Assembly (NCBI GenBank): GCA_039803545.1
Contig: JBDRYS010000001.1
Location: forward strand, 962,688 to 1,026,687
DNA length: 64,000 bases
Reading direction: 5' to 3'
Origin: a candidate division WOR-3 bacterium
GTDB lineage: Bacteria > Hydrothermota > Hydrothermia > UBA1063
Made by a program: the position numbers and the translations under genes. Each line of letters opens with the position of its first letter. The first letter of the stretch is position 1. The notes under the pieces were generated by a model. The model worked only from the letters and a program-made list of their open reading frames with translations. It searched no databases and was not told the DNA's origin. Below, piece after piece: positions 51,519 to 61,018 of this stretch.

Positions 51519-52997
51519 ATGATCGAAGTTGATGGCCACCACCTTGATCTTGAGCAGGTTTATCAAGTTGCAGTTAAAAGGGAAAAAGTAAAACTCTCCG
51601 AGAAGGCCATTGAGAGGATAAAGGCTGGAAGAAAAATAGTAGCTGAAATGCTAAAGAGTGGAAAGCCTTACTACGGAATAAACACAGGCGTAGGAAAGCT
51701 CGCAGAGGTCAGAATTGAAAGCAAGGACATTGATGAACTTCAAAGGAATATTGTAAGGTCACACGCCGTTGGTGTGGGTGAACCCCTTTCCGAGGAGTAT
51801 GTAAGGGCCTGCATGCTCCTGCGGGCAAATACCTTAGCCTCAGGCCACTCGGGAGTTAGGGTGGAAGTAGTTGAGAAGCTTTTAGAATTTTTAAACAACG
51901 ATATAACGCCCTTCGTGCCCTCTAAAGGTTCAGTTGGAGCTTCGGGCGACCTTGCACCTCTTTCCCACATTGCCCTGACCTTGATAGGAGAAGGATACTG
52001 TTTAAAAAATGGTGGGAAAGTTGAGACATCAAAGGTTCTCGAGGAAAAAGGGATAAAACCACTAACCCTTAAATCAAAAGAGGGGCTCGCTTTAATAAAC
52101 GGTACCCAGGCGACATCGGCAATCATATCTTTGATTCTTTATTACTCCTACATTCTAACCTACAATGCGGACCTAATTGCGGGAATGACCTTTGAAGCTT
52201 TGAGGGGAGTCGCAGAAGAGCTCGATTTGAGAATCGGGGACATCCGACCCCATCCCGGGATAAAAGCCACCTTAAACAACTTGCAAAACTTCGTTAAAGA
52301 TTCAAAACTCATTCAAAGAGATAAGAAAAGGGTTCAGGATGCATATTCCTTGAGGTGTACTCCCCAGGTTCATGGGGCGGTTTGGGATGTTTTAGATTTT
52401 TCAAGAAAAATAATGGAAATCGAGATCAACTCGGTTACCGATAATCCCGTAATCTTTGAAAATGGCGACATAATTTCCAACGGCAATTTCCACGGGCAAC
52501 ATCCGGGCATAGTTGCAGATTTCCTTGGAATTGCACTCTCAATACTGGGAAATATCTCAGAAAGACGCAGCTTCCGCCTCATAACCCCAGAGCTGAGTGG
52601 ACTTCCGCCCTTCCTTGTAAAAGAAAGTGGGCTGTTCTCTGGATTTATGATGCATCAGGTAACCCAGGCAAGTCTCGTCTCATTGAACAAAATCCTGGGC
52701 CATCCTGCCACCGTGGACTCCATTCCCACATCAGGGAATCAGGAGGACTTTGTCTCTATGGCTATGAATTCGGCGCTTAAATTAAAGGAAATCTATTCAA
52801 ACACAGAAAAAATCCTGGCTATAGAATATGTGATGAGCGCCCAGGCCATTGAAATCCAGGGTATAGAAATGGCCTCCACTACCTCACAAAGGCTTATCAA
52901 AAAGTTGCGTCAGCACGTTCCATTCCTCGATAAAGATAGGTTTATGCACGAAGACATCATAAAAGCTGAAAATCTCTTAAAGGAAAAGTTGCTTTAA
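51519..52997 (+). CDS. hutH: histidine ammonia-lyase
   Basis: The enzyme converts histidine to urocanate and ammonia. Its cofactor MIO forms from Ala-Ser-Gly at residues 141-143 in SVGASGDLAPLSH. Other family features: YYGINTGVGKLAEV (51-64, Tyr active site), RSHAVGVGEP, INGTQATSAI (Asn active site), DNPVIFENGDIISNGNFHGQ and the Phe/Met region near residue 370. Length 492 is close to the usual ~510. Most likely a histidine, not a phenylalanine, lyase because of the SHAVG motif. The FTCD fusion at 26008 is the end of the same pathway; hutU/hutI are elsewhere or absent. Confidence 0.93.
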   Translation: MIEVDGHHLDLEQVYQVAVKREKVKLSEKAIERIKAGRKIVAEMLKSGKPYYGINTGVGKLAEVRIESKDIDELQRNIVRSHAVGVGEPLSEEYVRACMLLRANTLASGHSGVRVEVVEKLLEFLNNDITPFVPSKGSVGASGDLAPLSHIALTLIGEGYCLKNGGKVETSKVLEEKGIKPLTLKSKEGLALINGTQATSAIISLILYYSYILTYNADLIAGMTFEALRGVAEELDLRIGDIRPHPGIKATLNNLQNFVKDSKLIQRDKKRVQDAYSLRCTPQVHGAVWDVLDFSRKIMEIEINSVTDNPVIFENGDIISNGNFHGQHPGIVADFLGIALSILGNISERRSFRLITPELSGLPPFLVKESGLFSGFMMHQVTQASLVSLNKILGHPATVDSIPTSGNQEDFVSMAMNSALKLKEIYSNTEKILAIEYVMSAQAIEIQGIEMASTTSQRLIKKLRQHVPFLDKDRFMHEDIIKAENLLKEKLL

Positions 52998-53001
52998 GAA
53001 G

Positions 53002-53529
53002 TTAAATCCCTGCAGCAACAGGGCAAATTATTTTAAGCTCCTTGAATTCGGCTTCGTTAGCGAGTTCAAAGGCTTTAACTTCAATGTTCAAACCCCACAC
53101 CGTTCCCCTAACACCTTTGCCTTCTTTGAGGTAACTCCATTTAGAAAAGGCCTGGGACCTAAATTTAGATTCATTCACAGAAATCACTATGTAGACTTTC
53201 CCCCTCTCCATGGTATCAAGGTCCTCAAGCGAAGGAACAGCCTCCGCAGGTAGATTTTTTAAACCGGTATGGGAGTGAAAGTCACCGATCACTTCAAGAC
53301 CCATTTGAAGATTCTTTATAATTTCATCCACTCTCCTCTCCCTCTTCCTGTTGAGCTCTACTGAAAAAGGGCTCCTCTTGGCACTTATAATTGGTACAGC
53401 ATGTTCAACCACATAACCATAATTGAGCTTGTATCCCAAAAGTAATCCGTAGTTCTCTAACTTGTAGGTTTCAACGGTAGAAATTATCATGCTCAAAAAG
53501 GCAGGCGGTTCAATGACCACTCTTTTCAT
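53002..53529 (-). CDS. JAMM/MPN-domain protein
   Basis: A 175-residue stand-alone JAMM domain. The metal site is visible as the Glu in TYKLENYGLLLG (about residue 26) and FHSHTG...PSLEDLDTM (HxH, then a Ser and Asp, about 83-104; the spacing between HxH and the Ser-x2-Asp is slightly long). Relatives cut isopeptide bonds (deubiquitinase-like, sulfur-carrier processing) in other systems; no ubiquitin-like or ThiS/MoaD gene adjoins. It overlaps the histidine kinase gene by 20 bases and has GAGGTGAG before its ATG, so it is made together with the kinase. Confidence 0.8.
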   Translation of the reverse strand: MKRVVIEPPAFLSMIISTVETYKLENYGLLLGYKLNYGYVVEHAVPIISAKRSPFSVELNRKRERRVDEIIKNLQMGLEVIGDFHSHTGLKNLPAEAVPSLEDLDTMERGKVYIVISVNESKFRSQAFSKWSYLKEGKGVRGTVWGLNIEVKAFELANEAEFKELKIICPVAAGI

Positions 53530-54697
53530 TCAGTCTCACCTCAAAAACGGTTTCCACAAAAGGTTCCGATCTTATCAGCCTTATTTTTCCACCATGAATT
53601 TCCTCAACAATCCTTCTCGCAAGAAGTAGCCCAATTCCCCAACCATGCTCTTTGGTTGAAAAGGACTCTCTGAAAACCTTTTTTGCCATTTTTGCATCCA
53701 GTCCTTTGCCGTTATCGACGAATCTAACTACAACCTCTCTACCCTCTTTGAAAGCCTTAACCAGAATCTTCCCATTGGGCCCAAGGGCCTCATAAGAGTT
53801 CTTAATCAAATTTTCAAAAGCCCAGGCAAGGAGCTCTCTATCGGCTTCAACCACAAGGTTACTCTCGCATTCTAATGATACATCGATGTTTTTCAGAAAT
53901 CTCTCCTTTAACTCTTCAATAAGCCCCTTGAGCAATTCATCAACATAAACCACATCTTTCTTTACTTCTCCACCCACGCGGGAAAATCTTTGTAAAATCG
54001 ACCTAAGCCTTAAGACATCCTTTTCCATTGCCGTTATAACTCTATCACTGCAATTTCCTGCCTTCAGAAACTCAAGCCATCCCATTAAGGCTGAGACAGG
54101 AGTACCCATCTGATGAGCGAGCCCCCTCGCGAAGTTCGCCCATATAGTTTCAATTTCGTAAGTATGGATCACCCTTCCCGCTTCGACTAAAAAGATCGAA
54201 GCTACAAGGCTAATCACCAAAACAACGAAAGGAAGCAACCTTATCCAGGACGTATACTTCGGGTATCCGTAATAGATGTATCCCACAACCTCCTCACCCT
54301 TTCTAACTTCGTATGGATCATGTTTTTCACCGAGTTTTCCCATCCAGGAGATGAGTTTCAAATAATCGGGATCATCCTTTAAAAGGTCGGGTCGGTAAAG
54401 CATATTGAGGGTATATTTCTCTGCTGGAACATCTATGGAAGCCCATGCTATTGGCAAACCAAGCTCATTTGTCATAACTAAGGGAAAATTAACTTCACGA
54501 AGGATCTCTTTTATCTCTTTGAAAGCCGACTCCATATTGTCAGAATGGGCAATTATTGAGGAAACTAACAGAGTAATCGCCTTTGATTCAGCATCAACCC
54601 CCTTCTCAATTTTCTTCGAAACAGGGAAAATCAGCGCGAGAGAAAGGATAAACAGAATTCCTGCAAAAATGACGATTCTGTAGCTTACTCCTCTCAT
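53510..54697 (-). CDS. membrane sensor histidine kinase
   Basis: A 395-residue kinase with membrane helices at about 8-25 and 150-175 enclosing a periplasmic domain of ~120 residues. The dimerisation helix carries the phospho-acceptor in FARGLAHQMGTPVSALMGWLEFLK, an HQMGTP variant in place of HELxxP, and the ATPase domain shows FENLIKNSYEALG, DNGKGL, FRESFSTKEHGWGIGLLLARRIV. No response regulator gene is near; the adjoining genes are a JAMM protein (overlapping by 20 bases) and an MsbA-like exporter (overlapping by 4). Confidence 0.86.
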   Translation of the reverse strand: MRGVSYRIVIFAGILFILSLALIFPVSKKIEKGVDAESKAITLLVSSIIAHSDNMESAFKEIKEILREVNFPLVMTNELGLPIAWASIDVPAEKYTLNMLYRPDLLKDDPDYLKLISWMGKLGEKHDPYEVRKGEEVVGYIYYGYPKYTSWIRLLPFVVLVISLVASIFLVEAGRVIHTYEIETIWANFARGLAHQMGTPVSALMGWLEFLKAGNCSDRVITAMEKDVLRLRSILQRFSRVGGEVKKDVVYVDELLKGLIEELKERFLKNIDVSLECESNLVVEADRELLAWAFENLIKNSYEALGPNGKILVKAFKEGREVVVRFVDNGKGLDAKMAKKVFRESFSTKEHGWGIGLLLARRIVEEIHGGKIRLIRSEPFVETVFEVRLNEKSGH

Positions 54698-56493
54698 AGT
54701 GAGTATTGGAATTGGGCGTCAAAAAGTCTTTTGTATAATTCACAACTCTGATAGAGTTCGTGGTGCTTTCCCACAGCAATAACTCTCCCGTCATCCATTA
54801 CCACTATCTTATCTGATGATAAAACCGTTGCAAGACGGTGCGCGATAGTGATCACCGTCGTATCCTTTCCCATCTCCATTAAGGCCTCTTTAATTGCCTC
54901 TTCTGTTTCTGAATCGAGGGCTGAAGTGGCCTCGTCAAGGACAAGCAGAGAAGGATTCCTTAATAGGGCTCTGGCAAGGGCAATTCTTTGCCTCTCTCCC
55001 CCTGAAAGGGTAGTGCCCCTTTCTCCAACATTAGCATTTAATCCTTCAGGGAACCTCTCATAAATTTCTTCTACCCTTGTTTTTTTGCAAATATCGATTA
55101 AAATCTCCTCATCAACCCTTTCAACTGCATACAGCAGGTTATCCCTGATAGTCCCACCAAACAATAATACTTCCTGAGGCACAACGGCCACCTTTGCCCT
55201 GAAGGAGTCATAATCGTATTCATAAAGGCTTATTCCATCTATGAGAATTTCACCTTCATCCACTTTATAAAAGCCAAGAATAAGATCAACTAAGGTTGTC
55301 TTACCGGCACCCGTGGGACCTACAATTGCCACCTTTTCTCCCTTTTTAATCTCGAGATTTATGTTTCTCAAAGTGAAACCAGTTTCGGGGTAAGAAAAGC
55401 TGACATTTTTAAGCTCAATTCTGTCCTTAATCCCTTGAAAGGGAATTTTCCCCTCCCACTTATACTCAGGCAAATCGAAAATTTCTAAAAGCCTTTTCGA
55501 GGCGGCTGCGCCTTCCTGCAAATAAACATTGATCTGAGACAAATGTTTAAGGGGTGAGATCATCATAAGGGCTGCTGCAAGAAAGACAAAGAATCTGTCA
55601 GGGGTCAAAATGTGTAACTTAAAGATGAGAACGCCACCATATACGAGAAGCATCGCAGCCACCGTCATTGTGAGGAACTCTGTCAAGGGTGAAGCTAAGG
55701 CTCCAAGGTAATGAAACCGGAGAACCGACCGGAAATAGTCCTTAGAACTTTTATTGAATCTTTCCTCCTCTTTTTTCTCAGTTCCAAAACTTTTCACCAC
55801 TTTAATACCGGTAAGAGTTTCGTAAAGCACCGTTGCAATGTTGCCCATCTTCTCCTGAGATATTCTCGACCTTTTACGCAATTTTCTACCCACAGCTGTT
55901 ATAACAAGAAGGGTAGCAGGAATCACCAGAAGGGCAAAAAGGGTCAGATGCCAGCTGGCTAAAAAGGCAAGAATCAAATAGGCAATTAAAGTTGAAGTTT
56001 CGCTAATAAGGACGTAAATACCATGAGTTATAGAGGTTTTCAGTAGGTTGATATCATTTATAAAATGAGAAATAACCTCTCCGGAACTTTTCCTGTGAAA
56101 AAAGGAAAGAGGTAAGGAGAGTATTTTTTTAAAAAGGGCCTCCCTCAGGTCCTTTACAACCTTCTCCTGGACATAAACCCCTGACAACTTTTGAAAATAA
56201 GTAATGATGGCTTTTACAAAGTAAAAGGCAATGATTAATATGGCAAGATTCCTAACAGCCTCTAAGGGTGGAACCTGAAGTATAAATCTGTTGAATAATT
56301 TTCCTATGATGGGCAGTTTTTTCTCTGAATAAGGCGGGGCTTTTTCACCGTAAAAGAGCATTTTGAGAACCGGCGAAACAACTCCCAAAGAAAAGCCGTT
56401 AAGCATCGAAGAAATTGTTAATAGGAGAAAGGCAACGATAAATGAAGCTAAATTTCTACGGACAAAACGAAGCATTCTAAGATATTCTTTCAT
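54694..56493 (-). CDS. MsbA-like ABC exporter
   Basis: A 599-residue half-transporter: six membrane helices in residues 1-320 and a C-terminal ATPase (about 350-590) with Walker A GPTGAGKTTLVDLILGFY, Q-loop VVPQEVLLFGGTIRDNLLY, signature LSGGERQRIALARALL, Walker B SLLVLDEATSALD and switch His in IAHRLATV. Best guess is lipid A/LPS flipping from the inner membrane, because a GT-like gene starts the operon and LPS genes exist at 6413-9429. A drug or peptide exporter remains possible. Confidence 0.88.
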   Translation of the reverse strand: MKEYLRMLRFVRRNLASFIVAFLLLTISSMLNGFSLGVVSPVLKMLFYGEKAPPYSEKKLPIIGKLFNRFILQVPPLEAVRNLAILIIAFYFVKAIITYFQKLSGVYVQEKVVKDLREALFKKILSLPLSFFHRKSSGEVISHFINDINLLKTSITHGIYVLISETSTLIAYLILAFLASWHLTLFALLVIPATLLVITAVGRKLRKRSRISQEKMGNIATVLYETLTGIKVVKSFGTEKKEEERFNKSSKDYFRSVLRFHYLGALASPLTEFLTMTVAAMLLVYGGVLIFKLHILTPDRFFVFLAAALMMISPLKHLSQINVYLQEGAAASKRLLEIFDLPEYKWEGKIPFQGIKDRIELKNVSFSYPETGFTLRNINLEIKKGEKVAIVGPTGAGKTTLVDLILGFYKVDEGEILIDGISLYEYDYDSFRAKVAVVPQEVLLFGGTIRDNLLYAVERVDEEILIDICKKTRVEEIYERFPEGLNANVGERGTTLSGGERQRIALARALLRNPSLLVLDEATSALDSETEEAIKEALMEMGKDTTVITIAHRLATVLSSDKIVVMDDGRVIAVGKHHELYQSCELYKRLFDAQFQYSL

Positions 56494-57338
56494 TTCTTGG
56501 GGCTAATTAAAGGGGCAAGGCCTTTTTTAAAATCGCCCTTGTCAATGACAAGCCTGCCCATTTCCCTTGGCAGGTACTTTGATTTTTCAGGGAAAAGATA
56601 GGTTTTAATACCAAGTACCTGGGCGGGATAGGTGTATATTGAAGCCTCTGACAGGAATAGGTCCGCCAAGGACAAAACCGCCAAAATAAGCTTAGAATCC
56701 ATTACCAAGAGAGAACCCCTATCAATGAAGGTCAACCTCTCTTTTGTAATGTAAGCCAGATACTCCTTTACAAGAGCCTCCCGCTTTGGATTAAGATCAC
56801 TTACAACAAGGATATTCTTCTCACTGTGTCCTTTAAACTTTATATAATCCCTGGCCTTTGCCTTCTCTTCGTTTGTAAGAGAAATTTGGAACTCCCTATG
56901 AGGAATACCAAGGGTTGAGGCAAAATTCCGATAAATTGTATCCGCTTGTTCAGTTAGCGGCTTAAATACTACTGTAAAATTCTTTAAGTCTTCCTTGGAG
57001 ACTGCAAAAGAATTTACAGGATACTGAAAATCATACCTTTTGGGGTTCTCATAATCGAGGTTTATCAACGCAGTTATCCCCCTCTCATTATGGACCGCTT
57101 TAAGAAAGTCTTTCTCTTTCTTAAACTTAAACCAGTATATGTGCTCTGGAAAAATGGCTTTAATAAGTTCAACCTTACCATCTACAGGATAAAAAACGTG
57201 GCTGGCCTTCTTAAAATAATGGATGAAATTCCATAGAGAAAATAGAGAATAGGAGAAAAGCAAGGGGTTCTCGGGAATTGTAAACACACACCGTTGTTCC
57301 TGGCTAATCTTCCCGTTAAAAAAGAACTTCGACTGCAT
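56490..57338 (-). CDS. glycosyltransferase-like protein (weak GT9 resemblance)
   Basis: I do not recognise this 282-residue protein with certainty. It is soluble. Its last third, SKLILAVLSLADLFLSEASIYTYPAQVLGIKTYLFPEKSKYLPR, has the layout of the GT9 C-terminal sugar-nucleotide region (dl.ig.dsg..H.A.alg.kt...f) but without the usual histidine. LINLDYENPKRYDF lies in the N-terminal half. The start at 57338 (MQSKFFFNG) is preferred over 57383 because a promoter ends six bases before it. It overlaps the MsbA-like gene by 4 bases, so a role in lipid or polysaccharide synthesis is plausible. Confidence 0.6.
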   Translation of the reverse strand: MQSKFFFNGKISQEQRCVFTIPENPLLFSYSLFSLWNFIHYFKKASHVFYPVDGKVELIKAIFPEHIYWFKFKKEKDFLKAVHNERGITALINLDYENPKRYDFQYPVNSFAVSKEDLKNFTVVFKPLTEQADTIYRNFASTLGIPHREFQISLTNEEKAKARDYIKFKGHSEKNILVVSDLNPKREALVKEYLAYITKERLTFIDRGSLLVMDSKLILAVLSLADLFLSEASIYTYPAQVLGIKTYLFPEKSKYLPREMGRLVIDKGDFKKGLAPLISPKK

Positions 57339-57344
57339 AGGAAA

Positions 57345-57373
57345 ATGATAAAATATAAGGTAGATTAAATCAA
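57345..57373 (-). promoter_or_regulatory. leaderless promoter of the GT-msbA-kinase-JAMM operon
   Basis: Minus strand: TTGATT (57368-57373), 17 bases, TATCAT (57345-57350), six bases, ATG at 57338. Confidence 0.62.
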
Positions 57374-57383
57374 GAAAAAACAT

Positions 57384-57412
57384 TTGATTGATTGTGAAAA
57401 ATATGCTATAAT
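57384..57412 (+). promoter_or_regulatory. promoter of tRNA-Leu
   Basis: TTGATT (57384-57389), 17 bases, extended -10 TGCTATAAT with hexamer 57407-57412; the tRNA begins 20 bases later. Back to back with the leaderless promoter at 57345-57373. Confidence 0.7.
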
Positions 57413-57431
57413 TTTTTTACTCTTTAAAAAC

Positions 57432-57516
57432 GCCGGGGTGGCGGAATTGGCAGACGCACATGGTTGAGGGCCATGCGGGAGCTAATCCCATGCGGGTTCA
57501 AATCCCGCCCCCGGCA
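57432..57516 (+). tRNA. tRNA-Leu (anticodon GAG)
   Basis: An 85-base type II tRNA: acceptor GCCGGGG/CCCCGGC, anticodon stem CATGG/CCATG with loop TTGAGGG (anticodon GAG), long variable arm GGGA-GCTAA-TCCC, T arm GCGGG-TTCAAAT-CCCGC, discriminator A. No CCA encoded. It ends three bases before the convergent HD-GYP gene. Confidence 0.96.
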
Positions 57517-57519
57517 TGT

Positions 57520-59199
57520 TCATAATTCACCCAAACCTTCGTATGGATCACCTTTAGAACAGACCTTCAGAAAAATACTAAAGATCTTGGGATCGAAATG
57601 GGAAGGCCGTGTTTTCTTATCACCAACGAGCAAAATTTTTAAAGCCGCTTCATGGGATAGCCCCTTTTTATAAGGCCTATCGCTTCTCAAAACATCGTAT
57701 GTATTAACAACTTTAACGACCCTTGCCGGGAAGGGAATCTCATCACCTTTAAGTCCAAAAGGATATCCTGTGCCGTCGTAATTTTCGTGGTGATAAACCG
57801 CAATCTCCCGAGCAATTTTTAACTCTGGATGGGACAGCAGCTTTTCTGCATAAATAGTGTGCTTCCTTACCAATTCTCTTTCTTCCTCAGTGAGTGGCCC
57901 ACTTTTATTTAAAAGAGAAGCAGGAATAAAAATCTTACCAATATCATGCAAAATAGAAAACTCAACGATGGAGTTTTTATAATCTTCGTCGATTTCCATA
58001 TTGTCAAGGATCAATTTCGTTAGATACCTTACCCTTTTCAGGTGTCCTACATCCTCAGGATCAAATCTTTCGGCAAGAATCGCTAATTTTTCAGAAAAGT
58101 TATAAAAAGCCCCTTTGAACTTCTTTAACAAAACTTCATTCTCCTTGATTATTTCTTTTGTTCTCACAACATAGGTATGTAAAACCCTTATTAAGTCAAA
58201 AACTTCTTCCGTATAGATTTTTTTCTCGATTTTTTTAGGATCCTCGAGATTCTTCACCATTTCAGTTAAATTGGTTAAAGTCGAACTCTCCTCTATTACC
58301 AACTTTTCAAAATACCTCGCCACCACACTAAGGGTGGTAATTAAAATCGCATAAACCAGCAAGTTAAACAAAAAGACAGAGAAAAGAGGGTAAAAATCAA
58401 GTCTTACAAACAATAAACCCTGTAATTTGTTTGAACCTACGTAAAAATACATTGTTTCTTCGAGATCCCTGTAAAACGGGTGGCTTCTAAAGGTTCTCTC
58501 AGGATAAGGTGGAAAATACTCTAAAAGAGGCTTTTTCCCGACACTGTAAATGCCGATATCCTTCATAAAAACCGATAGTTTTCTTAGCCGCTCAATACTT
58601 GCCTTATACACTGTAGGGTTTACATCCAAAGAAAGATCCAGATAATATTTTGAGTTTATCCTTGTGTATAAATAGGTTCGCATTTTGGCATCCCGGGAAG
58701 AAAAACTCACGGGCATGAAATAGGTGGCTCCCTTAATTAAATTCCTTACACTGTCCCATAAGGTACCAAATTCTTTCAAATCCAGATTTAGAAATTCTTT
58801 CTTTGTAGAATAGACAACAACCCCATTGCTATCGATTACTGAAAGCTCAATGTTATTGTAAAAAGAGTCGGGTAAAGAATTCAAAAATTGGTTTTTCAAT
58901 ACAATAAGTACGTTGCTTATGTTTTCGGGACTAACCCTCATCAGATCCTCAAAGATCTGTACATTAGATAGTATCAAGCTATCAAAATACTGCCTTCTTC
59001 CTTTAGACCCGGTATAAATCTCATTAATGGTCTGATTTAAAATAAGTTCAACCCTTCCCGGAATCTTCCGCTCTATGTTAACCGCAAGACGGTTAATTCT
59101 ATCTTCGGCATAGTACAGGTGCAGGACGCCAAAGGTAATTATAACGGGGATCAAAATCCCTCCGAGAACTATTGCTACCCTCTTCCTTATCGGCTTCAT
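57520..59199 (-). CDS. membrane HD-GYP domain protein 1
   Basis: A 559-residue signalling protein: one membrane helix at about 8-28, an extracytoplasmic sensor domain (about 30-270), a second helix (about 273-295), a linker and an HD-GYP phosphodiesterase domain (about 365-535). Motifs are EFSILHDIGKIFIP (HD), RKHTIYAEKLL, AVYHHENYDGTGYPFGL (HH and GYP) and RVVKVVNTYDVLRSDRPYKKG. The family degrades c-di-GMP (or cGAMP) to regulate motility and surface life. Its ATG overlaps the stop of the next paralog by 4 bases. No GGDEF protein is in the window. Catalytic activity is expected since all metal ligands seem present. Confidence 0.88.
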   Translation of the reverse strand: MKPIRKRVAIVLGGILIPVIITFGVLHLYYAEDRINRLAVNIERKIPGRVELILNQTINEIYTGSKGRRQYFDSLILSNVQIFEDLMRVSPENISNVLIVLKNQFLNSLPDSFYNNIELSVIDSNGVVVYSTKKEFLNLDLKEFGTLWDSVRNLIKGATYFMPVSFSSRDAKMRTYLYTRINSKYYLDLSLDVNPTVYKASIERLRKLSVFMKDIGIYSVGKKPLLEYFPPYPERTFRSHPFYRDLEETMYFYVGSNKLQGLLFVRLDFYPLFSVFLFNLLVYAILITTLSVVARYFEKLVIEESSTLTNLTEMVKNLEDPKKIEKKIYTEEVFDLIRVLHTYVVRTKEIIKENEVLLKKFKGAFYNFSEKLAILAERFDPEDVGHLKRVRYLTKLILDNMEIDEDYKNSIVEFSILHDIGKIFIPASLLNKSGPLTEEERELVRKHTIYAEKLLSHPELKIAREIAVYHHENYDGTGYPFGLKGDEIPFPARVVKVVNTYDVLRSDRPYKKGLSHEAALKILLVGDKKTRPSHFDPKIFSIFLKVCSKGDPYEGLGEL

Positions 59200-60881
59200 T
59201 TCTCCCCGTAAAGTTTTTGATGATCGATCTTTTCAATCTCTTCAATAAATATTGCCAATAATTGAGGATCAAAATCGGCTGGTTTAGTTCTATCATCACC
59301 TTCCGTCATTATTTTGAGAGCTTTAGAGTGGGAATACGCCTTTTTGTATGGTCTTTCACTCCTTAATGCATCATAAACATCAACAATTCTCACAATTCTT
59401 CCAGGTAAAGGGATCTCTTCACCTTTGAGCCCGAAGGGGTAACCACTACCATCGTAGTTTTCGTGATGATACAGGCAAATTTCCTTAGCTACCCGAAACT
59501 CATCATCCGAAAAGAGATTTGCGCCCAGAATAGTATGTTTCTTCACCAACTCCCATTCCTCGGAATTTAGCTCCCTTTGCATTTTCAGGATATCAAGGGG
59601 AATGTAGATTTTCCCGATATCATGTAGAACTGAGTAATTAATTATTTCATCTGCGTAATCCCTGTCAATTCTGAGTCTATTTACAATTATGCTTGTTAAA
59701 TATTTTACCCTCATCAAATGCTCGCCTGTCATGTGTTCATAACTTTCTGCAACCACCGCCAATTTTTCAGCAAAATCAAAAAAGGCCTCTTTCGTTCTAG
59801 TTATAAGACTTACGGACCTAATTTCCTCTTCTTTCAACCTATCCACCAGAGAATTCAGTGTAAGAGTGACATCATGAATCTCTTTTAACTTAAAACCTTT
59901 GATTTCACCTCTTGGAAGCTCAGATGAATCAACGGTAGAAATCCAACTTTGAATTTTACTTAAATCCTTCTTCACAATCGAATATTCATTCAACGCAACA
60001 CCGTAAGTTAAAAGGAACACTACAAGGAAAATGATCACGCCCAGTAAAAAAATGGAATACATTTCGAAAAAATTTAATCGAAGCAGCACATTCAGCTTTT
60101 CTGACCAGGCACCAAAGGCAGGTATGGATAGAGTAGCTTTCAAATCGCGCTTATAAAACTCCCACCATTTCAAAGGGGTCAACAAGGATGAATCAACGGA
60201 AAGTAAGGAAACTCCCTCGGCATTAAGAATCTTTATCGATTGGATAAAAACAGAAAGGTCTTTGATTCTTTTAATCTGGGGGAGATAAAGACCGGGGTTC
60301 AATATAAAAGCGGCACCGATAATGTCACCTTTACTTAACCTTTTGAAAACAAAGGTTCTTCCAACACCTAAATTCCCAACAAAAGTAAAGGGATACAAAC
60401 ACGTTCCTCTTTCATCCAGTTCCATCTTTAAAGCAGACAAAAATTCACGGTCCTTTAGAAAAGTTGAGATTCCAGAGTCTGGTTCAGTTACCCACTTAAT
60501 ATTGCCCTCTTGATCAAATACATAAAAAGCAACGTCAGTGAAAGGTGTATCCTTTAATAGGATCCTCGTTTTCTCTTTAACCAATTGCCCATCGACCGTC
60601 TCGTAACCCTTAGCATTAATGATAGCCCGATCAAACTCGATCTGTCCTTCGAGTAAGATTCTTTCAATAGTTTTTCTTTCCAAAAATACTTCCTCCGAAA
60701 TTGAAGAAACCAAAGAATTGATAACTGCCTCGACCCTTGGCTTGATTTCCTTAGACACACGAGAAGAAATATTTGTGATGTTTTTCCACGAATAAAAACA
60801 AGACAAAGAGGCTGAAATGAGTAATACAGGGAAAATAATGCCAAAAAACAATAGACGATAATAATACTTAATCGGCTTCAA
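59196..60881 (-). CDS. membrane HD-GYP domain protein 2
   Basis: A 561-residue paralog with the same plan: N-terminal helix (about 9-29), periplasmic domain, second helix (about 270-292), HD-GYP domain with NYSVLHDIGKIYIP, KKHTILGANLF, CLYHHENYDGSGYPFGL and RIVRIVDVYDALRSERPYKKAYS. The start is TTG at 60881, supported by TGGAG a few bases upstream and by the MKPIRK/MKPIKY match with its neighbour. The sensor domains of the three paralogs are much less alike than their HD-GYP domains, suggesting different signals feeding one output. Confidence 0.88.
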   Translation of the reverse strand: MKPIKYYYRLLFFGIIFPVLLISASLSCFYSWKNITNISSRVSKEIKPRVEAVINSLVSSISEEVFLERKTIERILLEGQIEFDRAIINAKGYETVDGQLVKEKTRILLKDTPFTDVAFYVFDQEGNIKWVTEPDSGISTFLKDREFLSALKMELDERGTCLYPFTFVGNLGVGRTFVFKRLSKGDIIGAAFILNPGLYLPQIKRIKDLSVFIQSIKILNAEGVSLLSVDSSLLTPLKWWEFYKRDLKATLSIPAFGAWSEKLNVLLRLNFFEMYSIFLLGVIIFLVVFLLTYGVALNEYSIVKKDLSKIQSWISTVDSSELPRGEIKGFKLKEIHDVTLTLNSLVDRLKEEEIRSVSLITRTKEAFFDFAEKLAVVAESYEHMTGEHLMRVKYLTSIIVNRLRIDRDYADEIINYSVLHDIGKIYIPLDILKMQRELNSEEWELVKKHTILGANLFSDDEFRVAKEICLYHHENYDGSGYPFGLKGEEIPLPGRIVRIVDVYDALRSERPYKKAYSHSKALKIMTEGDDRTKPADFDPQLLAIFIEEIEKIDHQKLYGEK

Positions 60882-61018
60882 TCGGGCTCCACAGTAATTT
60901 TATAGAAATATTTGCGTAAACTCCAGTGAGCGGGAATAACCTTGTTGATCTTTAAGAAAATAAACGTTTTTTCAACCTCACAACAATACGCTAAAGGAGG
61001 TAAAAACCAAGAGAAAAT

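Noticed and set aside
60882-61018. Spacer between HD-GYP genes 2 and 3 as an RNA gene or riboswitch
   Set aside because: It is 137 bases, A+T-rich, with a possible -10 and a TTG-proximal GGAG; no convincing GEMM-type fold or other structure was seen.
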